A DNA stretch of 15,064 nucleotides, taken from assembly GCA_900290315.1 (NCBI GenBank), contig OKRF01000094.1, forward strand, positions 1 to 15,064, read 5' to 3'. The notes below the pieces were generated by a model. The model had not been told where the DNA came from. It did no database searches and was given only the letters and a program-made list of their open reading frames with translations. Source of the DNA: Candidatus Sulfopaludibacter sp. SbA3 (GTDB taxonomy: Bacteria; Acidobacteriota; Terriglobia; Bryobacterales; Bryobacteraceae). The translations under genes were made by a program, and so were the position numbers. Below, one piece after another: positions 5,714-11,499 of this stretch (the first letter of the stretch is position 1; each line of letters opens with the position of its first letter).

Positions 5714-5954
5714 ATGGCGAGGTGGCGAGATTTCCTCAACAGTAGCCCACAGGTCTGCGGTGGTGAGCTCTGTGTGATGGGGACCCGGATTCCAGTCACA
5801 GTGATACTTGACTTGACAGTCTTGCCGAGGGCGCTACCAAGGATGAGGTCCTGGCCAGTTATCCCTCACTCAGCGTTGCCACATCAATGCTGCGGCGGGC
5901 TATGCGGCAGAGCTGGCGCACGAAGAACGCCTCGTGCCGATCCGGGCGATGTGA
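5714..5954 (+). pseudogene. DUF433 antitoxin, twice frameshifted
   Basis: Three consecutive frames together spell a DUF433 protein. Frame A starts with ATG 5714 and reads SSPQVCGGELCVMGTRIPV then TVILD. Frame B (from about 5812) reads SLAEGATKDEVLASYPSLS. Frame C (from 5883) reads INAAAGYAAELAHEERLV then PIRAM and stops at 5952-5954. DUF433 proteins are small (about 75-80 residue) antitoxins paired with DUF5615 or PIN-like toxins. The first shift coincides with a tandem CTTGA duplication at 5807-5816; removing one copy restores ILDSLAEG. The second needs one extra base near 5882. The stop overlaps the toxin GTG start as GTGA, the original operon coupling. Confidence 0.82.
5807..5816 (+). repeat. 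5-bp tandem duplication (CTTGA)2 in the DUF433 remnant
   Basis: CTTGA is directly repeated at 5807-5811 and 5812-5816. Deleting one unit restores the antitoxin frame across the conserved ILD-(N/S)LAEG segment, so this duplication is the likely inactivating mutation. Confidence 0.75.
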
Positions 5955-5989
5955 AGTTCAGGCTTGACGAGAACCTTCCTGTCGAATTG
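5951..5989 (+). pseudogene. DUF5615 toxin, N-terminal fragment
   Basis: A GTG at 5951, overlapping the antitoxin stop, reads MKFRLDENLPVEL. This is the hallmark opening of DUF5615 (Mut7-C/PIN-like) toxins, with the acidic residue in 'LDENLP'. After 5989 the similarity ends and the frame stops at 6020-6022. The expected continuation is found inverted on the other strand just downstream. Confidence 0.75.
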
Positions 5990-5992
5990 GTC

Positions 5993-6053
5993 TTGACCCG
6001 CCCCGAAGTTCTTCGTCGTTGACCGTCTCGACATCGTAGCCCATGCCGCCCGA
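5993..6053 (-). pseudogene. DUF5615 toxin, inverted internal fragment
   Basis: The minus strand reads MGYDVETVNDEELRGGS from 6044 downward, matching the segment 'LGxDVxTVxDEGLxG' that normally follows about 8-10 residues after the DENLPVEL start of DUF5615 toxins. It directly abuts the plus-strand N-terminal fragment in opposite orientation, implying a small local inversion. No C-terminal part of the toxin is recognisable. Confidence 0.6.
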
Positions 6054-6120
6054 ACTGGGGGCAGCAACGCCACCGACTGCGCCGGGTTGAACGGGATGTG
6101 ACTCGGGCGCATCGCGAGTT

Positions 6121-6146
6121 GACCGGCGGCAAGACCGCCGGCGTTA
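6121..6146 (-). repeat. Dispersed hairpin repeat, copy 2 (after the exonuclease gene)
   Basis: The copy is 25/26 identical to 1675-1700 and in the same orientation. Stem CCGGCGG (6123-6129) pairs perfectly with CCGCCGG (6135-6141) around the loop CAAGA. It begins 10 nt past the stop codon of the minus-strand exonuclease gene, the same position relative to a gene end as copy 1. It may serve as a 3'-end hairpin or terminator. Confidence 0.6.
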
Positions 6147-6156
6147 GCAATGACCG

Positions 6157-7413
6157 TCAGAGAGCGAGTTTGCGGGATCTGGGAGCGGCGAGGCGCGCGC
6201 GGAGGCGTTCCTGGCGACGGCGGAGCGCGGGGGTGTCTTCCAGAAGTTGGGCGCTGCGCGTCATGTCGAGGGCCATGGCGTAGTTGCGCTCGCGGTGCTC
6301 GTAATGCTTGGCGAGGGCTTCCAGGGCACGGGCGCGGAAGGGACTGCGTCCCGCGGCGAGGTCGGTCCACAAGGCCAGGGCGGCGTCCGCGCGTCCCAAG
6401 CGCTTTTCCATGACGGCGATGTCCCACAGGGTGCGGAATAGCAGGTCGTCGGGCAGCCCCATCTCGACGGCGCGGCGGAACAGGCGCAGCGCCTCCTCTT
6501 TGCGTCCCGCCTGGTTGACCCAGCGGGCCAGGCCGATCAGATCGGCACCGTGCCGCAGTTCGGCCTCTTCCGGAGAGCGGAATGCAAACGGCACGATGGC
6601 GGTGAGGCAGGCCAGCGAGAGAATATCGATGGCGTTGTGGTGGAAGATGGGGACAATCTCGAACGCCCGCTTGGTGCGCAGGAATTCGAAATAGCAGTAG
6701 GGAATCATCTCGCCGGGCAGATCGCCCTGGCGCTCGACGCCGAGGATGCGATTCTCCAGATCCACTAGGCGGCAGGTTTCGAGGCGCAGTTTCCAGAGGC
6801 GGCGGGCACCGAAGAGCAGGTCGAGATGCTCCATGCGGTCGAAGGGACTGCGCGCGCGTGCCATGCGGAAACGCGTTTCGAGCAGGGGCTGGTCGTAAGC
6901 TTTGCCATTGTAGGTGATGAGCACGTCGAAGGGCGCCAGGTACTCGGTCAGGCGCGAGAGCAGGGACGCCTCTTCGCCGTAGTCGCGCATGAAAAACTGG
7001 CGCAGGCGGAACCCGGTGGCATCGATCGAGCCCACCCCGATGAGGAAGGCGTATGTGCCGGTACCGCCCGCCAGGCCCGTGGTTTCCGTATCGAGGAAAG
7101 CCCAACGGGTGGGATGCGCACGAGGAATGGCGTTGGCGGAAAGCTGGTCCAGCAGATCTTCCGGCAGGCCCGCGAGGTCGCAGATGCCCACGCTGCCGTG
7201 ACGGCGGTGGCGTTCCCAGACGCGCTCGGTTTCGAAATGCTCGCCAAGGGCTGTGCGCACCACTTCGCCGGACAGGAGGTCCTGAATGAAGTGGCCGGCG
7301 GCGCGCAGAGTGGGGTCGACGGTCTTGGGCGGCGGAGGGCCGGCCTCATATTTCCGGTCGATGCGGGCCATGCGTCGGCGCAGCGCTGCGAGTTGTTCCT
7401 GGATTTCCTCCAT
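6157..7413 (-). CDS. RNase H-fold (DEDD) exonuclease, YprB-like, with C-terminal helical repeats
   Basis: The 418-residue protein has a central DEDD-type 3'-5' exonuclease-like domain. Motifs are WAFLDTETTGLAGGTGTYAF (104-123; Asp108 and Glu110), DVLITYNGKAYDQPLLETR (163-181; Asp174), HLDLL (Asp198), and FHHNAIDILSL (258-267; His259, Asp263). This order matches the YprB/RNase_H_2 family, which is predicted but poorly characterised. The N-terminal segment EEIQEQLAALRRRMARIDRK is a likely coiled coil. The C-terminal part (about 285-400: GLARWVNQAGRKEEALRLF, LWDIAVMEKRLGRADAAL, LAKHYEHRERNYAMAL) looks like tetratricopeptide-type repeats. ATG 7413 has AAAAGG close upstream. It diverges from the GT39-like gene with 39 bp between starts, so both promoters must overlap or lie inside the coding regions. 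The nucleic-acid substrate is unknown. Confidence 0.88.
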   Translation of the reverse strand: MEEIQEQLAALRRRMARIDRKYEAGPPPPKTVDPTLRAAGHFIQDLLSGEVVRTALGEHFETERVWERHRRHGSVGICDLAGLPEDLLDQLSANAIPRAHPTRWAFLDTETTGLAGGTGTYAFLIGVGSIDATGFRLRQFFMRDYGEEASLLSRLTEYLAPFDVLITYNGKAYDQPLLETRFRMARARSPFDRMEHLDLLFGARRLWKLRLETCRLVDLENRILGVERQGDLPGEMIPYCYFEFLRTKRAFEIVPIFHHNAIDILSLACLTAIVPFAFRSPEEAELRHGADLIGLARWVNQAGRKEEALRLFRRAVEMGLPDDLLFRTLWDIAVMEKRLGRADAALALWTDLAAGRSPFRARALEALAKHYEHRERNYAMALDMTRSAQLLEDTPALRRRQERLRARLAAPRSRKLAL

Positions 7414-7452
7414 TCGCCTTTTCTTTGCCCACTATAAGCTTTATGCTCAGAT

Positions 7453-8847
7453 TTGCGCAAGACCACGCTCTTTTTTCTGGCGCTGTTCGCGCTGCTGGCA
7501 GCCTCGCGGATGTGCCACGTCCACATTTTGTGGGAAGGGGATACGTATCCGCTGGCGGCCGCGCAGCAGTTGGAGCATGGCAGGATGCTCTACCGCGATG
7601 TCTGGTTCGATAAACCGCCGCTATTGCCGCTGTTTTACGTGATATGGGGCGCGGTGGCCGGATGGCCGCTGCGCCTCGCGGACGCGCTGTACGCCCTGCT
7701 CGCCTGCGGAATCGCATACGGCTTCGCCCGCGAACTGTGGAGCGAGCGCGAAGGCTTGTGGGCGGCCGCGCTGCTGGGCTTCTTCCTGATTTTCGATTTT
7801 CCCTCGGCGGTGATTCCGGTAGCGAGCGACCTGCTCATGGTGGCACCGCACCTGGCCGCGGTCTGGCTGGCGTGGAAACGGAAGCCATTCTGGGCCGGCG
7901 CCGTGGCTGGGGTGGCGTTCTGGATCAGTCCCAAGGGCCTCTTCGTAGCGGCGGCCTGCGCCCTGTGGAATCCCGGGGGAGTGGTGTGGATGGCGGCGGG
8001 CTTCGGCGCAGTGAGTGCGGCGATGGTCGCGGGGCTGGCCGGTTGCGGCGCGCTCGGCGGGTATTGGGAAGAGGTGTGGAAGTGGGGACGGCTGTACGCG
8101 GCGTCGCCGTTTGTGGAGAGTCCGGCGAGCAACGCGCTGCTGCGCACGGCCAATTGGGTGGGATTCCATATTGCCGCGGTGGTGGCCGCCGCGGTGTTCC
8201 TCTGGAAGGATCGGCGCTGGGTCTGGATCGGATGGCTGGCGCTTTCGGCGGTGGGAGTTGCCGCCGGGCTACGGTTCTTTCCGCGCTACTATTTCCTACT
8301 GCTGCCGATTGTGGTGCTGATGGCAGCGCGGGGGTTCGCGCTGCTGGGGAGGAGGCGGGAACTGGTGGCGCTGCTGCTGCTGATTCCGGCCACGCGTTTC
8401 GGCCCCACGTATCTGACGGCACAGCGCGATTCGGTGTGGCGCGATACCGCCATGGACCGCGACAGCCGACAGGCGGCGGCACTGCTTCGTCCGCTACAGA
8501 GACCGGGCGATACGCTGCTGGTGTGGGGCTATCGTCCGGAGATGTACGTCTACACGGGGCTTCCGGCGGCCACGCGGTATCTGGATTCGCAAGTGCTCAG
8601 CGGTGTGCCGGCGGACCGGCACCTCACCAGCAGCGAACCGGTGGAAACGGAAGATTCCACACGGCGACGGGTGGAGCTTGTGCGGTCGCGGCCTTCGTTC
8701 ATACTGGACGGCCTGGGCATCTACAACCCGCGCCTCGCGATCACCGCGTATCCCGAACTGCGGGAATGGCTAGGACGATACCGTGAAGTAGGGCGCACCG
8801 GCGGGATTGTCATCTACGCCCTTGACTCCAGCGGCCATGTACCGTAA
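7453..8847 (+). CDS. GT39/ArnT-like membrane glycosyltransferase
   Basis: The 464-residue polytopic membrane protein begins with a transmembrane segment (LFFLALFALLAAS, 6-18), then the loop HILWEGDTYPLAAAQQLEHG (24-43) with Asp30, and YRDVWFDKPPLLPLFYVI (47-64). This loop pattern, an acidic residue before 'Y', 'HGxxxYxD' and 'KPPL', is typical of GT39/PMT_2 dolichol- or polyprenol-phosphate-sugar transferases of the ArnT type. About eight to ten hydrophobic helices follow to residue 315, then a soluble C-terminal domain (LLVWGYRPEMYVYTG). The acceptor and sugar donor cannot be told. Translation starts at TTG 7453 without a visible Shine-Dalgarno; a nearby ATG at 7443 is out of frame. Its TAA stop lies within the -10 of the next gene's promoter. 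Confidence 0.8.
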   Translation: MRKTTLFFLALFALLAASRMCHVHILWEGDTYPLAAAQQLEHGRMLYRDVWFDKPPLLPLFYVIWGAVAGWPLRLADALYALLACGIAYGFARELWSEREGLWAAALLGFFLIFDFPSAVIPVASDLLMVAPHLAAVWLAWKRKPFWAGAVAGVAFWISPKGLFVAAACALWNPGGVVWMAAGFGAVSAAMVAGLAGCGALGGYWEEVWKWGRLYAASPFVESPASNALLRTANWVGFHIAAVVAAAVFLWKDRRWVWIGWLALSAVGVAAGLRFFPRYYFLLLPIVVLMAARGFALLGRRRELVALLLLIPATRFGPTYLTAQRDSVWRDTAMDRDSRQAAALLRPLQRPGDTLLVWGYRPEMYVYTGLPAATRYLDSQVLSGVPADRHLTSSEPVETEDSTRRRVELVRSRPSFILDGLGIYNPRLAITAYPELREWLGRYREVGRTGGIVIYALDSSGHVP

Positions 8848-8850
8848 TAT
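8822..8850 (+). promoter_or_regulatory. Sigma-70-like promoter of the PadR gene
   Basis: TTGACT (8822-8827) and TAATAT (8845-8850) are separated by 17 bp, near consensus at both boxes. The -10 includes the TAA stop of the upstream gene. The predicted start (about 8857) is just ahead of a palindromic operator and the Shine-Dalgarno. Confidence 0.75.
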
Positions 8851-8858
8851 GGCGTTTG

Positions 8859-8870
8859 ACGACATGTCGT
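8859..8870. promoter_or_regulatory. Palindromic operator at the PadR transcription start
   Basis: ACGACATGTCGT is a perfect 12-bp palindrome between the promoter -10 (ends 8850) and the Shine-Dalgarno (8873-8879). Its location over the expected transcription start fits repression. PadR proteins bind ATGT/ACAT-type dyads, and the core ACATGT fits this pattern. Autorepression by the downstream PadR is the simplest reading. Confidence 0.65.
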
Positions 8871-8882
8871 AAAGAGGAGTAT

Positions 8883-9200
8883 ATGGAGCCATTGAGCGAG
8901 CCGGTGTTCCTGATCCTGCTGAGTCTGGCCGAACAGCCGCGCCACGGCTATGCCATTCTCAAGGATGTGGAAGAAATGAGCGAAGGCCGCGTGGTGCTGA
9001 GCACGGGCACGCTGTACGGGGCGCTGCGGCGATTGCTGGATGACCGCTGGATCGATCGATTTCAGGAAGACGATGCGTCACGCGACCGGCAGGCATATCG
9101 CCTGACCACGATGGGGCGCAAGCGCCTGCAGGCGGAAGTGGCGCGGATGAAGCAGATGACGCGGCTGGCCGGCCTGCGGATCGCGAGGCGGGAGGCATGA
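8883..9200 (+). CDS. PadR-family transcriptional regulator
   Basis: The protein of 105 residues begins MEPLSEPVFLILLSLAEQPR and is a minimal (PadR-s2-like) winged-helix regulator. The HTH is 'HGYAILKDVEEMSEGRVVLSTGTLYGALRRL', containing the family signature 'HGY.I...' and 'GTLYGALRRL'. The wing follows at 'DRQAYRLTTMGRKRL', and a short C-terminal helix dimerises. The ATG at 8883 is preceded by AGAGGAG (8873-8879). An in-frame ATG at 8856 would lie inside the promoter-operator and is rejected. It overlaps the next gene as ATGA, so both are co-translated. Likely role: ligand- or stress-responsive repressor of its own operon. Confidence 0.92.
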   Translation: MEPLSEPVFLILLSLAEQPRHGYAILKDVEEMSEGRVVLSTGTLYGALRRLLDDRWIDRFQEDDASRDRQAYRLTTMGRKRLQAEVARMKQMTRLAGLRIARREA

Positions 9201-9721
9201 CTTTCGTTTATCGCGGTCTGCTGCGGCTCTATCCGGCGAGTTGGCGGGAGACGTTCGGGGCGGAGATGCTGGCGGTCTTTGCAGAGGCGCGCGGGGCGGC
9301 CAGGCACGGGGCCTGGTTCTGCCTGCGGGAATTCGCGGGACTGGCCGCGGGCGCGGTGCGGGAGTGGAATCGGCTGGCGCTGCGGTCGCCGGAATCGTGG
9401 GTGCGCTCGCTGGAGGCGCCGCTGCTGGTGTTTGTGCTGTACCGGTTAGGGCTCCACATCAACAGGGAAGTGCATGTTCACGGGTTGCTCTTTTTTCCGG
9501 GGAGTTATCTGCTGATCGCGGTGCTGTGCGGCATCGCGGCGTGGATCGTGGGACGCAATTGCACGCTGTTCCAGCCTCGGCGCTTTCTGCTGACGGTGGT
9601 CGTGGCGGTGGCGTGTCTGGTGGCGATTCCGTTCGCCGTGAAAGTCACGGAACGCGCGTGGCTGGACCACCTGTTCGATTCCAGCGGCGGATTTCATTAC
9701 AGCGTGCCGGCATCTCGGTGA
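9197..9721 (+). CDS. PadR-coupled membrane protein, apparently frameshifted before its C-terminus
   Basis: ATG 9197 overlaps the padR stop as ATGA. The N-terminal 'YRGLLRLYPASWRETFGAEM' (5-24) resembles the cytoplasmic opening of membrane proteins placed next to PadR regulators in Acidobacteria, where 'LYP...W...G.EM' recurs (from memory). Hydrophobic segments lie at about 73-87, 100-118 and 129-148. The present frame ends at TGA 9719-9721 after SVPASR. Sequence in the next frame continues as GISVTIESHDLRGAPLP and onward to 9930, with a further transmembrane-like stretch. A single missing base between about 9708 and 9716 would restore a protein of about 244 residues. No catalytic motif is recognised; target of the PadR repressor is the best inference. 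Confidence 0.72.
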   Translation: MTFVYRGLLRLYPASWRETFGAEMLAVFAEARGAARHGAWFCLREFAGLAAGAVREWNRLALRSPESWVRSLEAPLLVFVLYRLGLHINREVHVHGLLFFPGSYLLIAVLCGIAAWIVGRNCTLFQPRRFLLTVVVAVACLVAIPFAVKVTERAWLDHLFDSSGGFHYSVPASR

Positions 9722-9930
9722 CGATCGAGTCACACGATCTGAGGGGTGCGCCGCTGCCGCGGGGTTTGAACTGGACTGAGTTCCATCAGCGCAAGAGCGA
9801 CGGCCGCACCCTGTACATCCGCCACACTCTGTCCATGAATGCGCCGCCTTACGGCTGGATGACCTCGCTGCTCTTCGGGGTGGTGGCGCTGTATGCGCGG
9901 CGGACGGCAGCAATAAATCCGTCAGCCTGA
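9708..9930 (+). pseudogene. Displaced 3' part of the PadR-coupled membrane gene
   Basis: In the frame of 9928-9930 (TGA), this stretch reads GISVTIESHDLRGAPL, then LNWTEFHQRKSDGRTLYIRH, and a hydrophobic segment YGWMTSLLFGVVALYARR. It has no start of its own and looks like the natural C-terminus of the preceding membrane protein, one base out of frame. Its stop codon lies within the left arm of the terminator hairpin. Confidence 0.65.
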
Positions 9931-9981
9931 TCCGCGCGATTATTGCAATCAGTAATTAATCGCGCGGATCAGGCTGACGGA
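9918..9981. terminator. Bidirectional terminator between convergent genes
   Basis: A perfect 25-bp inverted repeat (9918-9942 and 9957-9981) with a 14-nt loop. T-rich sequence follows on both sides: ATTATTTT at 9982-9989 for plus-strand transcripts and ATTTATT for minus-strand ones. The plus-strand stop (9928-9930) is inside the left arm and the minus-strand stop (9983-9985) directly abuts the right arm, so the hairpin serves both genes. Confidence 0.9.
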
Positions 9982-9982
9982 A

Positions 9983-10759
9983 TTATTTTCCCGTCCAGCA
10001 GGGAGGGCGCTTGGCGAGGAATGCGCCGATGCCTTCCTGGGCGTCGGACGCCAGGGCGTTCATGGCCATCACTTCTTTGGCGTAGGCGTAGGCCTTGGGC
10101 TGATCCAGGTCGATTTGGGTGTAAAAGGCCTGTTTTCCGATGGAGACGACCAAGGGGCTGGCATCGGCGATTTTGGCCGCCAACTGGCGCGTGGCGGACG
10201 GCAGATCGGCGGCCGGCACCACCTGGTTGACCAGGCCCCATTCGGCCGCGGTGCGGGCTGGGACCATCTCGCCGGTGAGCAGCATCTGGAGGGCGCGTTT
10301 GCGGCCGATGGCGCGGGTCAGGGCCACCATGGGGGTGGTGCAAAACAGGCCGATTTTGACCCCGGGAGTGGCGAAGGCGGCGTCTTCGGACGCGATGGCG
10401 AGGTCGCAGGCGGCCACCAGTTGGCACCCGGCGGCGGTGGCGATGCCCTGCACTTCGGCGATCACCGGCTGAGGGATAGCCTGAATCTGCATCATGAGTT
10501 CGCTGCAAACGTCGAAGATGTGGCGATATTCGGAGAGACTGCGGCCGGTCATTTCGGAAAGATCGTGGCCGGAGCAGAAGACCTTGCCCGCCGCGGCCAG
10601 AATCACCGCGCGCGTTTCGCCGTCGCCGCCGATCTGCCGCAGGCAGGCGATGAGTTCCTGCATCAGGGCGAGCGAGAGCGCGTTGCGGCGCTGCGGGCGG
10701 TGCAAGGTGACCACCGCGGCGGCGCCTTCCCGTGTGATCAAAAGGTTGTCAAAATTCAT
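9983..10759 (-). CDS. Enoyl-CoA hydratase/isomerase family protein, ECHDC3-like
   Basis: The 258-residue crotonase-fold protein starts at ATG 10759 (MNFDNLLITREG); further upstream sequence is not crotonase-like. Landmarks are LHRPQRRNALSLALMQEL (19-36), the oxyanion-hole motif FCSGHDLSEM (61-70), GIATAAGCQLVAACDLAIAS (105-124), and FATPGVKIGLFCTTPMVAL (129-147). In rat mitochondrial enoyl-CoA hydratase the catalytic glutamates are Glu144 (GGGCE) and Glu164 (PE). Here these positions carry Gln113 and a non-acidic residue. The 'ATAAGCQLVA.CD.A.AS' and 'FATPGV..GLFC.TP' blocks are those of the ECHDC3 group. It probably does not hydrate enoyl-CoA by the classical mechanism; the acyl-CoA reaction is unknown. 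No other beta-oxidation gene is adjacent. Confidence 0.9.
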   Translation of the reverse strand: MNFDNLLITREGAAAVVTLHRPQRRNALSLALMQELIACLRQIGGDGETRAVILAAAGKVFCSGHDLSEMTGRSLSEYRHIFDVCSELMMQIQAIPQPVIAEVQGIATAAGCQLVAACDLAIASEDAAFATPGVKIGLFCTTPMVALTRAIGRKRALQMLLTGEMVPARTAAEWGLVNQVVPAADLPSATRQLAAKIADASPLVVSIGKQAFYTQIDLDQPKAYAYAKEVMAMNALASDAQEGIGAFLAKRPPCWTGK

Positions 10760-10840
10760 GTCGGACCCAGGTTGATTGTACTCCCGGAGGCGATTTGGTA
10801 CTCCGACATCGATTCGAAATAAATACTCGGAATCAACCGT

Positions 10841-10870
10841 TTGCAATCCGGTTAGGCTCTCTGATAGTAT
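10841..10870 (+). promoter_or_regulatory. Putative promoter of the RRM gene
   Basis: TTGCAA (10841-10846) and TAGTAT (10865-10870), spacer 18 bp, each match the consensus at four to five positions. The predicted leader to the ATG at 10941 is about 65 nt and contains no strong Shine-Dalgarno, only CGGAG about 17 nt upstream. Confidence 0.45.
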
Positions 10871-10940
10871 TTAGTTGGCAGATCGGAATCCTCCCCTTGA
10901 AGTGCCGCAAATCCAACCAACGGAGTCGATAATCAACTGA

Positions 10941-11357
10941 ATGAGCTTTACCGTTTTTCTTGGCAACCTTCCCACCTGGGTCACCGCTGATGACATCAAA
11001 CAATGGCTGGCCGCTGAAGATCTCGTGGCCGATGCAGTGAAGGTGATCCGCAATCACGAAACGCAAGAATCCAAGGGCTTCGCATTTGTCGAAGCACCGA
11101 CCGGCGACGAGATGCAGGCGATTATCCGCCGCTTCGACCGCGCACCTTTAGAAGACCGCTTACTGCGCGCCAATCCGGCACAGCCTCCGAAAGGGAAGGA
11201 TGCTCCGCGTGGACCGCAACAGGCAGCAGCAACCGCAGCAGCAGCACCCAATTCAACGCGCCCCCAACAGCGTCCGGACCGCAAGAAGCGCAGCGGACGA
11301 GACCGGGAACAGACGCCGCGCAGTGCGTTCGCAACCGAGCTGGCGAAAGTCCTGTAG
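10941..11357 (+). CDS. RRM-domain RNA-binding protein with disordered basic tail
   Basis: The 138-residue protein has one RNA-recognition motif at about residues 2-78. RNP-2 is VFLGNL (5-10) and RNP-1 is KGFAFVEA (45-52), with the aromatic Phe residues in place for RNA stacking. Small bacterial RRM proteins of this kind are common in cyanobacteria and other phyla and are often linked to cold or stress responses. The tail (79-138) is rich in Pro, Gln, Ala, Arg and Lys (QQAAATAAAAP, PDRKKRSGRDR) and looks disordered. It may add non-specific RNA affinity. Acidic residues are few in the tail. It is a single-gene unit here, with its own promoter candidate and 142 bp to the next gene. Confidence 0.92.
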   Translation: MSFTVFLGNLPTWVTADDIKQWLAAEDLVADAVKVIRNHETQESKGFAFVEAPTGDEMQAIIRRFDRAPLEDRLLRANPAQPPKGKDAPRGPQQAAATAAAAPNSTRPQQRPDRKKRSGRDREQTPRSAFATELAKVL

Positions 11358-11499
11358 GACCGGTCGCGCGGGGAGCGGAAACGGTGCGGCCCATCCTCAC
11401 CCTCTCCACACCTGTGAATCGAAGTCACATCCAGCATTAGTTTACCCGTTCTATTTTCAGCAAGTTGTGCGTGGAGTCACACGTGCTTTCCCGAGCTGC

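Noticed and set aside
5900..7105. Long minus-strand open frame (401 codons) overlapping the exonuclease gene
   Set aside because: It is Arg/Pro-rich, has no motifs, and is out of frame with the clearly conserved exonuclease gene at 6157-7413.
7644..8786. Long plus-strand open frame within the GT39-like gene
   Set aside because: Composition is Gly/Arg/Ala-rich with no membrane or domain pattern; it is a high-GC shadow of the membrane protein.
11413..11429. TGTGA-N7-TCACA dyad resembling a CRP/FNR-type site upstream of the barrel gene
   Set aside because: The spacer is 7 bp rather than the 6 bp of the CRP consensus, no promoter elements are placed around it, and no regulator is known here.
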